Assembly (NCBI RefSeq): GCF_014192395.1
Contig: NZ_JACHXW010000027.1
Location: 44,312-108,311 of the forward strand
Length of the DNA: 64,000 nt
Source of the DNA: Paenibacillus endophyticus
GTDB lineage: Bacteria; Bacillota; Bacilli; Paenibacillales; Paenibacillaceae
Direction of reading: 5' to 3'
The translations under genes and the position numbers were made by a program. The notes beneath the pieces were generated by a model. That model did not search any database. It was not told where the DNA came from and saw only the letters and a list, made by a program, of their open reading frames with translations. Positions 1 through 7,981 of this stretch are shown in pieces. The stretch's first letter is position 1; every line of letters begins with the position of its first letter.

Positions 1-74
1 GTTTCCTTATCCCTAAGTGGTTGCGGAGGTGTATAAAAGCAAGCCAACACCGAATTTATTATATCGATCCTCTA

Positions 75-1250
75 CTACTCATTTAGATCCTGAAGCAGTA
101 AAAGTCTGTCATCATTCTCTTTAGGCGTGCCTCGTCCATCGGTATTATTCGTAATCACATACACGCGACCGTCCTTTATCTTCACGTCCCGAAGCCTTCC
201 CTCGCCCTCAAATACGACAATCATCTCTTGGGTAGCTGGATCATAACGGTAAAGCGCACTGCCCACTAAGGTAGCAATCAGCATGCGATTGCCTGCATCA
301 ATCGTCGCGCCCGAAGGAGCAATCGCCTCTTCGCCTGTATGGTAGATTGGCGCAATCATGCCTTTTGCAGTTGAATCCCCATATATGGCGGGCCAGCCGT
401 AGTTGCCTCCCGCTTCGATTATATTGATTTCATCATGCCCTCCCGGATTACCTGAAGGACCGTGCTCTGTATTGTACAAAATGCCTTCGTCATTCCAAAC
501 CAAACCCTGCGGGTTGCGATGCCCGTATGAATATACATAGGAGTCCGGGAAAGGATTATCCTCCGGTATTCCGCCGCTCGGCGTCATCCTTAATATTTTA
601 CCCGCTAAACTATTAATGTCCTGAGCAAGTTCCCGCTGCTGCGCATCTCCCGTCGTGACATACAGCTGCTTGTCCGGGCCAAAAGCCATTCTCCCCCCGT
701 CATGATTGGCGGCTCCGGGTATGCCCTCAAGCAAAGTTTCCATTTCGTTCCACTGGTCGCCGCTTTGTTCGAGAAGAACGACACGGTTCAGAAGACGTCC
801 CTTTTCCTCATAGGTGTGATAAGCATAAGCTGTCTTCGACTGCGCGAAGTCCGGACTTAACACAAACCCGAGGAACCCCCCTTCCCCTACCCCTTGTACG
901 CTTTTCTTCAAATGGACGGATTGCCGCGTCATCTGCGCGCCATCGACCTTTACGATGTTCCCTTCGCGCTCGCTTATATAGACAATATCCTCATGAAATG
1001 CAATAACCCAAGGGACACGCAGCTCCTGTGCAAGCACGGTATAAGGTTCATCACTCATTTCAGGCTCATTCGGACCAGGCTCAGTCGATTCCACGGCGGT
1101 ATCTGTTTCGTTGGGTTGTTCTGTCGCAATCGCTGTCGGTACCTCAGTGGCTGGCTGTGCTTCCTTTGTTTCGTTCGACTCGCAAGCAGCAAGTATCCCC
1201 AGGCATAGGGTCGTCATAATCATTGCGGCAATACGTTTTTTTGCGGTCAT
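75..1250 (-). CDS. PQQ-dependent sugar dehydrogenase-like lipoprotein (GSDH family)
   Basis: The 391-residue product begins with a lipoprotein signal (hydrophobic stretch, lipobox LAAC, Cys23), then a Thr/Glu/Pro-rich linker to about residue 65. The rest resembles the six-bladed beta-propeller of soluble aldose sugar dehydrogenases (glucose/sorbosone dehydrogenase family). Family-like motifs are the LRVPWVIAF first blade, NHDGGRMAFGPD, GHRNPQGLVW and EINIIEAGGNYGWP. Such enzymes oxidise aldoses with PQQ as cofactor, here anchored outside the membrane. No PQQ biosynthesis genes are in the window, so the cofactor may come from outside or activity may differ. An AAAGGAGGAG site lies 9 nt before the ATG. 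Confidence 0.88.
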   Translation of the reverse strand: MTAKKRIAAMIMTTLCLGILAACESNETKEAQPATEVPTAIATEQPNETDTAVESTEPGPNEPEMSDEPYTVLAQELRVPWVIAFHEDIVYISEREGNIVKVDGAQMTRQSVHLKKSVQGVGEGGFLGFVLSPDFAQSKTAYAYHTYEEKGRLLNRVVLLEQSGDQWNEMETLLEGIPGAANHDGGRMAFGPDKQLYVTTGDAQQRELAQDINSLAGKILRMTPSGGIPEDNPFPDSYVYSYGHRNPQGLVWNDEGILYNTEHGPSGNPGGHDEINIIEAGGNYGWPAIYGDSTAKGMIAPIYHTGEEAIAPSGATIDAGNRMLIATLVGSALYRYDPATQEMIVVFEGEGRLRDVKIKDGRVYVITNNTDGRGTPKENDDRLLLLQDLNE

Positions 1251-1322
1251 TTGGATGGACTCCTCCTTTAAACAGAGAAGGACACCGCAGCTGCGAGTAT
1301 CGCAGTACGCTGTCCCATTCGT

Positions 1323-2177
1323 TTATTCGTTTGCGTTCGACGCGGCAAGAGCCGCAACCAGCTCATCTTGAATATGGCCATTGGTAGCTACGACATTGCG
1401 GACGCCCAGATCATAAGGCTTGCCCATCGTGTCGGTTACGATTCCGCCAGACTCCTGTACAAGCAGTGTTCCTGCCGCTAGGTCCCAGCTGCTGAGCCCG
1501 ATCTCCCAGAATCCGCTCAAGCGCCCCGCTGCTACATACGCCAGGTGCAGTGCAGCAGATCCTGCGATACGCAGGTTCCGAACCTGCGGAGCAATTGCTT
1601 GAATGCCTTTCAAATTCAACGGCAGCGCATAGTGGTGGTCTGCAGGCAGGCCCGTTGCCACCAAGCTGCCTCTCAGCGTTTCGTCCTTCGATGCCTGCAT
1701 TCTTTTGCCGTGGACGTAGGCACCCTTGCCCTTCTCCGCGACGAACAGCTCATCCTTCATCGGATCGTACACTACGCCAACGATAACCTCGCCTTTATAT
1801 GCAAGCGCGATTGATACGCAGAAAAACGGAAAGCCGTGAACAAAGTTAGTCGTTCCGTCGATCGGATCGACGATCCATAAATATTCCGCGTCCCGGATAT
1901 TGGCAAGCGCCTTAGCCGATGCCTCTGGCCCCGGCTCCACGCCTTCTTCACCCAGAAAGGAATGATGCGGGAAATGAGTCATGACTAAATTTTTGATTAA
2001 GCGCTCCGAGCCTTTATCAATCTCGGTCACCAAGTCATGCGAGGAGTACTTTATATCAAGGCTCGCATAATTGCCAAGTTTCGTCTTTATCCATTCTCCT
2101 GCTTTGGACGCACAATTGATTGCGACAGCAGTAAAGCTTTTCCCGCCAACAACGGAAGCATTGTTCTGGTCACTCAC
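1323..2177 (-). CDS. Inositol monophosphatase family protein
   Basis: A 284-residue cytosolic Mg2+-dependent phosphatase of the IMPase/SuhB/CysQ superfamily. The metal-binding motifs are visible: GEEG at residues 76-79, DPIDGTTN at 104-111 and WDLAAG at 231-236. The family removes phosphate from inositol monophosphates, 3'-phosphoadenosine phosphates or sugar phosphates, and the sequence does not decide among these. The start is a GTG with only a weak ribosome site. It lies head-to-tail with the sugar dehydrogenase gene, about 70 nt upstream of it, but there is no strong evidence for a functional link. Confidence 0.9.
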   Translation of the reverse strand: MSDQNNASVVGGKSFTAVAINCASKAGEWIKTKLGNYASLDIKYSSHDLVTEIDKGSERLIKNLVMTHFPHHSFLGEEGVEPGPEASAKALANIRDAEYLWIVDPIDGTTNFVHGFPFFCVSIALAYKGEVIVGVVYDPMKDELFVAEKGKGAYVHGKRMQASKDETLRGSLVATGLPADHHYALPLNLKGIQAIAPQVRNLRIAGSAALHLAYVAAGRLSGFWEIGLSSWDLAAGTLLVQESGGIVTDTMGKPYDLGVRNVVATNGHIQDELVAALAASNANE

Positions 2178-2281
2178 GATCCATCACTCTTCCCTCTATG
2201 TAAATTCACGAACAAAAACCATATTATCCTCTACTACGTATGAAGCCTCACGCAGGTTTCGCCTATGATTACTCCACCATA

Positions 2282-3100
2282 TCAAAATGATCCAATACCT
2301 TCAATGATTAATTGTCCAGCGAGCAGCAGCAGCGTCACCCGCAGCAGCCACAGCAAACCTTTTCCGCTCATTTTAACCGCGATTGCCGCACCCAGCTTGC
2401 CGCCGATCCAAGCACCTGGCACTAGTGCCAGCACGAGCAGCCAGTCCGTCTCCCCCAAATATGCATGCATGCCGCTGCCAAGTATGGAAGATAAGAAAAT
2501 AACGAACATGGAGGTGGCTGTCGCCATATGCGGCGGGAAACGAAACAATAAAACCATTAGCGGTACGAACAGCGAGCCGCCTCCAATGCCGAACAAACCA
2601 GACATCAGTCCAACACCGAAGCCTATTGCGAGCGCAGGCAAGATCCCATAGCTATACGTATGAACCTGCCCCGTTGCATCCGTAATCGTCCGTACGATCG
2701 GCCACTCCTTGGTAAACGGTTTCATATAGTCGCGAGCTATGAGCAGCGAGGCCATAAGCAGCATAAAAATACCGAATATAAGCTGAAATGCTCCCGCTGG
2801 CAGCAAGCCGGTCAGCGCCGATCCCAGCATTGCAGCAGGCCCGCTCGTTATAAAAAATAACCAGCCGCTGCGGAAATCCACAATCTTCCGTTTAGCGTAG
2901 CTTAACGTTGATGCCAATGCCGTTACGACGAGTACGGTTAACGAAATGCCCACCGCTGTGGCGTGTCCGATTTCGCCTCCCGTTAATACGGGACCAATAA
3001 GCATAAGCACGGGAACGATGATAATGCCGCCGCCCAGACCGACAATACTGCCAAACATGGCGGCTACGACGCCTAACAATACTAATAAGATCCATTCCAT
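2282..3100 (-). CDS. TauE/SafE family membrane permease (probable sulfite/organic anion exporter)
   Basis: A 272-residue integral membrane protein with about eight hydrophobic segments in two halves. Each half begins with the Gly-rich signature of the family (GSIVGLGGGIIIVPVLM near the N-terminus and GLMSGLFGIGGGSLFVPLM near residue 165). The family exports or imports sulfite, sulfonates or related anions. I place the start at 3100 (MEWILL), because AAAAGGTG lies 9 nt upstream. The ATG seven codons earlier has no ribosome site and would add charged residues before the first helix. Confidence 0.88.
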   Translation of the reverse strand: MEWILLVLLGVVAAMFGSIVGLGGGIIIVPVLMLIGPVLTGGEIGHATAVGISLTVLVVTALASTLSYAKRKIVDFRSGWLFFITSGPAAMLGSALTGLLPAGAFQLIFGIFMLLMASLLIARDYMKPFTKEWPIVRTITDATGQVHTYSYGILPALAIGFGVGLMSGLFGIGGGSLFVPLMVLLFRFPPHMATATSMFVIFLSSILGSGMHAYLGETDWLLVLALVPGAWIGGKLGAAIAVKMSGKGLLWLLRVTLLLLAGQLIIEGIGSF

Positions 3101-3165
3101 GATGTTTATCACCTTTTCCATGTGGTCATTGTACGGGCCGTGACGGATTGCCTACATATAATAAT

Positions 3166-3189
3166 ACCGCCAAGGCATGCCTTGGCGGT
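3166..3189 (-). terminator. Perfect 24-nt palindrome downstream of uvsE
   Basis: Two 12-nt arms (ACCGCCAAGGCA and its complement) form a perfect inverted repeat 13 nt after the uvsE stop. In the direction of uvsE it is followed by an AT-rich tail (TATTATTATAT) rather than a pure U-run. It probably acts as a weak terminator or 3'-end stabiliser. Confidence 0.55.
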
Positions 3190-3202
3190 GGTTCCCGTAT
3201 AA

Positions 3203-4231
3203 TTAATCTACGGCAGATATTTCTATCCGTCCGCCGTCAAGCACTCTGATGCCTTCGCCGCCTTCCGCTTCCAATTGCTTGAAATCAGCCATCAGCTTAA
3301 ACAGTGCTTCATCCTTGCTCTTGGCTTCGAGCATGCAGTCCACATGCTCGGTCGTTCGAGCCGCATGACGGAGAAAACGCAATAACGGCTCTGCTTCCAG
3401 ATAGTCGGCATGACCGCGCGGATCGGATAGGCTTTTGGGACTCGATGCATGAATCTTAGGCGGCAGCTGTCCTGCGTCTGTCAGACCGAGCCTTCCACGC
3501 TCCTTGTCCCAGGTACGGACAATCCGCGGCCAAAGTCCGTTATACAGCTCTTCATCATCAATATCGCCGGAATTTACCGCATGATGATGGATATCGAGCA
3601 CCATAGGCACCCCTGCCTGCTCCGCCGCATCAAGCGTTTCACGCGCATTAAACGTCTTGTCATCATTTTCGAGCGTAATCCGGTGCTTTAGACGCGGAGG
3701 CAAAGCTCCGAATTGGCGAACAAATCGTTCGCCCGCTACAACTTTGTCACCGTAAGCACCGCCAATATGTATATTGCACTTGGTTGCCTCGCCCAGTTCC
3801 ATGGCTTCCAGCATTCGCACATGATTGATTAAATCCAGCTCGGACTTCGCAAGCACCTCCGGTCTCGGCGTGCTGAACACGCAGAAGTGGTCCGGATGAA
3901 AAGAGACTCGAATGCCATGCTTGTCCGCATATTCACCTACCTCACGAAAAGCTCGCTTAAGCGCTGCGAAAGGATCCCAATCCGCCAATTCTTCGTGGGT
4001 AGCGAGTGGAATGAGCTTGGACGAAAAGCGATACATTTGAATACCGCTGGCTTTGCAATGCTTGAGAATGCGCAGCGAGCTGCGCAGGTTCTCTTCGGCA
4101 ATCCGTTCCAGCTTCCTAATACCCGCCTCGCGATCGCCAAGCTTGGAGAAACTGGCAAAGGTCATCGTTTTGGAAGGTGAGGCGTTCTCGAGCTGCAAGC
4201 TCATTGCAACAAAGCCTAATCTAACGATCAT
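3203..4231 (-). CDS. uvsE: UV DNA damage endonuclease UvsE
   Basis: A 342-residue TIM-barrel nuclease of the UVDE family. These enzymes nick DNA just 5' of cyclobutane dimers, 6-4 photoproducts and some abasic sites, starting an excision repair route independent of UvrABC. The N-terminus (MIVRLGFVAMS), the FSSKLIPLATH segment, HPDHFCVFS, NIHIGGAYGDK, LENDDKTF and DIHHHAVN carry the His, Asp and Glu metal ligands typical of the family. The length fits bacterial UvsE. The gene starts 3 nt after the stop of an upstream small gene whose 3' end supplies its ribosome site (GGAGAGAAGG), so the two are translationally coupled. UvsE is common in spore-forming Bacillales. Confidence 0.95.
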   Translation of the reverse strand: MIVRLGFVAMSLQLENASPSKTMTFASFSKLGDREAGIRKLERIAEENLRSSLRILKHCKASGIQMYRFSSKLIPLATHEELADWDPFAALKRAFREVGEYADKHGIRVSFHPDHFCVFSTPRPEVLAKSELDLINHVRMLEAMELGEATKCNIHIGGAYGDKVVAGERFVRQFGALPPRLKHRITLENDDKTFNARETLDAAEQAGVPMVLDIHHHAVNSGDIDDEELYNGLWPRIVRTWDKERGRLGLTDAGQLPPKIHASSPKSLSDPRGHADYLEAEPLLRFLRHAARTTEHVDCMLEAKSKDEALFKLMADFKQLEAEGGEGIRVLDGGRIEISAVD

Positions 4232-4234
4232 CGA

Positions 4235-4552
4235 TTAGGCCTTCTCTCCGAAAAACATCTCAAACGCAAGCGCCGTTTGAATTTTTGATTCTTCCTCAGT
4301 CAACTTTCTCACGAGCTCCATCTCCACCTGTGTCACTTCTTCGCCTTGAAAATTAATCTCTGCAATAGAAGCTAAGATGCGGACAATCGCGATCGCTTCA
4401 TTACCAGGCGTATAGGCAATGACCTTCTGCCCCGTTGGAAACACGCGAAAGCCGCTCTTGACCATTTTGCCCCGACCGTACTCCAACAATTCATACAGCT
4501 CTTGCTCGGATTTAAATTTACAAACCGAATTAAACTCCGTTGCAAATCCCAT
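4235..4552 (-). CDS. Small conserved-looking protein coupled to uvsE
   Basis: A 105-residue soluble protein that I do not recognise. It begins MGFATEFNSV and is rich in Glu/Lys helices. There is no signal peptide and no Cys pair. A very strong ribosome site (AAGGAAAGGGGGG) sits just before the ATG at 4552. The reading frame stays open upstream, but that extension is only translated tandem-repeat DNA (VVKAFEGL units) and is not credible protein. The 3-nt gap to uvsE implies an operon and possibly a role linked to DNA repair or sporulation, but that is inference only. Confidence 0.75.
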   Translation of the reverse strand: MGFATEFNSVCKFKSEQELYELLEYGRGKMVKSGFRVFPTGQKVIAYTPGNEAIAIVRILASIAEINFQGEEVTQVEMELVRKLTEEESKIQTALAFEMFFGEKA

Positions 4553-4584
4553 TTGATTTCCCCCCCTTTCCTTGGAATACAACC

Positions 4585-4735
4585 AGGCCTTTAAAGGTTT
4601 ATCTACCAGACCTTCAAAGGCTTTAACTACCACACCTTTAAAGGCTTTAACTACCAGACCTTCAAAGGCTTTAACAACCAGTCCTTCAAAGGCTTTAACT
4701 ACCAACCTTCAAAGGCTTTAACTACCAACCTTCAA
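4585..4735. repeat. Tandem repeat, about 21-24 bp units, six to seven copies
   Basis: Degenerate units containing CCTTCAAAGGCTTTAACTAC recur every 21-24 bp directly upstream of the ribosome site of the small gene at 4235-4552. Copies differ by a few substitutions and short indels. The array would lie in the 5' leader of the uvsE transcript. Confidence 0.85.
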
Positions 4736-4756
4736 AGATTTTCGAACCCACCCAAA

Positions 4757-4776
4757 CCCTCCCTTCCAAGGGAGGG
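4757..4776. other. Perfect GC-rich inverted repeat
   Basis: CCCTCCCTT and AAGGGAGGG are separated by 2 nt. There is no U-run on either side, so it is more likely a structural or repeat-boundary element than a terminator. Confidence 0.45.
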
Positions 4777-4928
4777 CCCCAAGGGTTGCACCCTCTGGAC
4801 TCCTGCAACTGGACTAACGTTGGTGCTGCGAAGAGCATAATAGCTGCTTTTGCTCAGGGAGCGCTCTCGTCCCTGCGGGACACGCTTTACGTCGAAATCC
4901 ACAATGTGTCGCTTCAACGCTGCTGCTC

Positions 4929-5155
4929 TGACTCCATAAGAACGTATGCGTGTTAACAGCACACACTTTCGGGTTACTTGACTACTGTAAGAACATATGC
5001 GTGCTAACAGCTGCTTTTTGAGCTCCCTTATACTCTAATCTGGCTCCATTAGAACGCATGCGTGCTTACATCACACACTTTCGGGTTACTTGGCTGCTGT
5101 AAGAACATATGCGTGCTAACAGCTGCTTTCTGAGCTCACTTCTATGCTAAGCTGA
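4929..5155. repeat. Two direct repeats of about 112 bp with a smaller internal repeat
   Basis: Two imperfect copies (about 4929-5041 and 5041-5155) share long identical blocks, including CACACACTTTCGGGTTACTT and AACATATGCGTGCTAACAGC. A shorter motif, AGAAC-RY-ATGCGTG-YTAACA, occurs twice per copy, four times in all. The whole stretch 4780-5195 has no convincing gene. Confidence 0.8.
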
Positions 5156-5196
5156 TTCCACTCTGCCTTTCGGCTTTGAATAATTTTTTTAACAAA

Positions 5197-5227
5197 CAAA
5201 AATCCAGAGAGCTGCCCCTCTGGATAT
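5197..5227 (-). terminator. Rho-independent terminator of ddl
   Basis: Stem ATCCAGAG/CTCTGGAT with a C/G-rich loop. On the minus strand it is followed by TTTTTG. It lies about 45 nt after the ddl stop. Confidence 0.8.
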
Positions 5228-5272
5228 ATGCAATGGGGATCTGTGCGGCTTAGCTCAGCACAGACTTAAATC

Positions 5273-6394
5273 TTATTTTGCTGCTTCGCCGGTAAAGTCT
5301 ATACGCTGTTTCTCGGCGTGTCGGGAAAGCGCGAGCGAGATCAAGGTGTCTAATAGTTCTTTATATGGAATGCCGGTTTCCTTCCACATGAGCGGATACA
5401 TGCTGAACGGCGTGAACCCCGGCAAGGTGTTGACTTCGTTAATAAAAATCTGGTTATCGCTTTTACGAAGGAAAAAATCAACGCGCGACAAGCCGGAGCC
5501 GTCAATCGATTGGAATGCGCGGACAGCCATTTCTCGAATCGACTCTGTAATTTCCGGGGACAAAATAGCCGGAATCTGCATCGTCGATTTGCCGTCAATA
5601 TACTTCGCTTTATAATCGTAGAACTCATTAGATGGCGCAATCTCGCCTGGAACAGACGCCTTCGCATCGTCGTTGCCGAGTACGCTTACTTCAATTTCAC
5701 GGGCATCGACAAACTCCTCGACGATAACCTTACGGTCAAATCGGAACGCATAGTTTACCGCCGCTATTAGCTCCTCGCGGTTTTTAGCCTTCGAAACACC
5801 GACGCTGGAGCCAAGGTTGGCCGGCTTGATGAAACATGGATAGCCGAGCGAAACCTCGCATTCCATAATGAAGAAGGATGCGTCGCGCTCCCACTGTGTC
5901 CGGTTGAAATAACGGAATACGCATTGAGGCAAGCCTTCCTGCGCGAATACTTTTTTCATCAGAATCTTGTCCATGCCAACGGCAGAAGCGAGAACGCCCG
6001 CTCCGACATATGGCATGTTCGCCATCTCGAATAGACCTTGAATCGTGCCATCCTCGCCGAATGTGCCATGCAGCAGCGGGAATAAAACATCGATACCAGG
6101 CTCCCCAGCCGTTTCAGACGAGCCTTCAGAGCCTAAACGCGCGAATAACGGAGCCAGAGCGAAGCCAGCCCGCTTCGCCTCTCCAGATGCGTACCGAAGC
6201 TCCTCAGCGTTCGACGGCCGCGCATGCAGTACGTCTCCCGTCTTCCATTCGCCTTGCTTCGTAATATAAAAAGGTTTAATTTCGTATTTGTTGTAATCAA
6301 ACTCACCCATAACCGCGTAAGCCGTTTGCAGAGAAACTTCATGCTCTCCCGATTTTCCCCCGTAAACTAAACCTACTCGAACCTTGCTCCCCAT
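5273..6394 (-). CDS. ddl: D-alanine--D-alanine ligase
   Basis: A 373-residue cytosolic ATP-grasp ligase making D-Ala-D-Ala for peptidoglycan. The N-terminal GLVYGGKSGEHEVSL, the LLHGTFGEDGTIQGLFE block, the ATP-binding KPANLGSSVGVSK, EIEVSVLGN, and the Mg-binding C-terminal FINEVNTLPGFT are all present. The last is preceded by SRVDFFL. I chose the start at 6394 (MGSKVRVGLV) because GGAGG lies 7 nt upstream. The longer in-frame start reads into the 3' part of the upstream amidase gene and lacks a ribosome site. Its neighbour upstream is a cell-wall-type amidase protein, 23 nt away, so both may be one transcript. Confidence 0.96.
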   Translation of the reverse strand: MGSKVRVGLVYGGKSGEHEVSLQTAYAVMGEFDYNKYEIKPFYITKQGEWKTGDVLHARPSNAEELRYASGEAKRAGFALAPLFARLGSEGSSETAGEPGIDVLFPLLHGTFGEDGTIQGLFEMANMPYVGAGVLASAVGMDKILMKKVFAQEGLPQCVFRYFNRTQWERDASFFIMECEVSLGYPCFIKPANLGSSVGVSKAKNREELIAAVNYAFRFDRKVIVEEFVDAREIEVSVLGNDDAKASVPGEIAPSNEFYDYKAKYIDGKSTMQIPAILSPEITESIREMAVRAFQSIDGSGLSRVDFFLRKSDNQIFINEVNTLPGFTPFSMYPLMWKETGIPYKELLDTLISLALSRHAEKQRIDFTGEAAK

Positions 6395-6417
6395 GGCATA
6401 TCCTCCGGTACAATAAT

Positions 6418-7737
6418 TTATAATAGATCGGCAATATGAAAAAAACGATACTTCGTTTGTTCCGTCCATGCATAGGAATCACGATAATCCCAGTAGCGAT
6501 GCCTGCTGGAAACGGTATTGGCATTTACTAACGGCATGCCGAACGAGTCAAAGGCGGTTACGACCGTGCTGTGCTGGAAGCGTTGGTCGCCATTCCAGTC
6601 ATAGGTGATGATATCCCCTAACTGCAGCTCGTCAGCAGATTGCATAACCTCCGCGCGCAAGCCGGAAGACTTGGAGCCGGTCAAATAATTGGTTATTGCA
6701 TTCGAAACGGCCCAGCTGTAGCTCCACCATTCGCTGCCTTTATTTCGTCCTTTATACCACCAGCCCGTTTCTCTTTTACCAGTATAGTTCATCGGGGCAT
6801 TGCCTGCAAAGATGCACTGCGACACGTAATTGGTACAATTCACCTCAAAAAGCTCATATGCCGGGTTTCCTTCATTCCACCAACGGTCCGCGTATGCCGC
6901 AACCAAATCTCTCCTGTACCGAATACCGGATGGTCTGTGTTTGAATTGCTGTAATAGGTCATAATTTAAGTATGGTGTTGATGGTGACGATAGATCGCCA
7001 AATAGCTCCGAATAGTCATCGATGGTCATCCAGTTGTCGGTTGCTGTGCCAAAGCGAGGTCTGCGTTCTGCAATAATCGGCTCAACGCGCAGCACATCCC
7101 AGGCACCGCCTGACAATCCAAGCCAAAGACGCTCGAATTCGGATCTTTCCTCCATATAATACCGTCCTGACTGCTCCATCCTCCGTTTGATATGCAGTCT
7201 GACGAGGACAGAAACCTCGCTGGATGATTCGTTAACGCGAATGAGCTCCGCTTTCGTTTCGCTGCCGGCCGGAAGCGCGCCTCTGAGCAAATCGCGCTCT
7301 CTTAGGCGTTCGAGCCTGCCGCGAAGGCGGTCGCAATGATCCGAGTCGGTTACGTAATCGGTGAGCACGGCTGCATGCTGATTGGCTTCCGCCTGATTGT
7401 ACAGGCTCACATACCGGTGAACGGCTGATTTCCAGCCACGCAGCTTTTCTTCCCCGTCTCGTTGCTCGTAATCGGATGAACGAAGCAGCGAATTGAGCTT
7501 AGACGTCTGCTGCCTTGGCGACTTTTCATCCTGGTTCGAGCGTTCCCGGTCATGCGGCGCATGGCGGTTTAGTTCGTCTTGGCGCATCGCATGCAATTCG
7601 GCAGAAGCCTGCTGCTTCGGAGCTGGCGGCGCTGCGCCCTTAAGCTGCGGTTTGCGCTCGGAGGCAGTCTGTTTAGGTGGAGCTTGCGTTTTTTTCAGAC
7701 CCGCATACCCTTGTCCCCGGTTACCTGTTCGCGGCAA
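6418..7737 (-). CDS. Amidase-domain protein (Amidase_6-like, NlpC/P60-type fold)
   Basis: A protein of about 439 residues. The N-terminal 100 residues are Pro/Lys/Gln-rich and low complexity, with no signal peptide. The middle is a helical/charged region. The C-terminal 165 residues resemble the putative amidase domain found in many Bacillales proteins: YELFEVNCTNYVSQCIFAGN carries a likely catalytic Cys (NCTNYVSQ), and QHSTVVTAF carries the likely His. The start is probably the TTG at 7737, because AAGGAGGG lies 6 nt before it. The ATG at 7770 has no ribosome site and would place this site inside the gene. It sits directly before ddl, which suggests a cell-wall role; the substrate is unknown. 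Confidence 0.8.
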   Translation of the reverse strand: MPRTGNRGQGYAGLKKTQAPPKQTASERKPQLKGAAPPAPKQQASAELHAMRQDELNRHAPHDRERSNQDEKSPRQQTSKLNSLLRSSDYEQRDGEEKLRGWKSAVHRYVSLYNQAEANQHAAVLTDYVTDSDHCDRLRGRLERLRERDLLRGALPAGSETKAELIRVNESSSEVSVLVRLHIKRRMEQSGRYYMEERSEFERLWLGLSGGAWDVLRVEPIIAERRPRFGTATDNWMTIDDYSELFGDLSSPSTPYLNYDLLQQFKHRPSGIRYRRDLVAAYADRWWNEGNPAYELFEVNCTNYVSQCIFAGNAPMNYTGKRETGWWYKGRNKGSEWWSYSWAVSNAITNYLTGSKSSGLRAEVMQSADELQLGDIITYDWNGDQRFQHSTVVTAFDSFGMPLVNANTVSSRHRYWDYRDSYAWTEQTKYRFFHIADLL

Positions 7738-7880
7738 AGCAATCCCTCCTTCACTTAGTCGTGACTGCAAGCTAAACGCAGATTAACTGCTTCATTATAT
7801 GAAGCAGCCCTACGTTTCATGTAACATTCGTAAGTTTACGTTTTGGAGTGGCAGGCATGCCGAAAAAGACATAATTGGAC

Positions 7881-7910
7881 TTTACGTAAGCACTATTTTA
7901 ACGATATACT
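7881..7910 (+). promoter_or_regulatory. Candidate sigma-A promoter of acnA
   Basis: TTTACG and TATACT are separated by 18 nt, with 71 nt from the -10 box to the acnA start. The -35 match is weak, so this is a candidate only. Confidence 0.35.
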
Positions 7911-7981
7911 GTAGATATAGCGATTTTGAAATTGTGTTTCACAGTATGAAACACAAACTACATTCAAAGAGGAGAATGACG

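Noticed and set aside
4553..4705. N-terminal extension of the small gene before uvsE (VVKAFEGL repeats)
   Set aside because: It is translated tandem-repeat DNA. A far better ribosome site precedes the internal ATG at 4552.
4732..4962. 76-residue minus-strand frame
   Set aside because: Lies in repeat-rich spacer, has no ribosome site and no protein-like composition.
7874..7910. TTGGAC as -35 box of acnA
   Set aside because: It is 24 nt from the TATACT box, too far for sigma-A. The weaker TTTACG at 18 nt is listed instead.
7799..7981. 60-residue N-terminal extension of aconitase
   Set aside because: No ribosome site. It spans the likely promoter, and the family start (MATQNHYS) has a good site.
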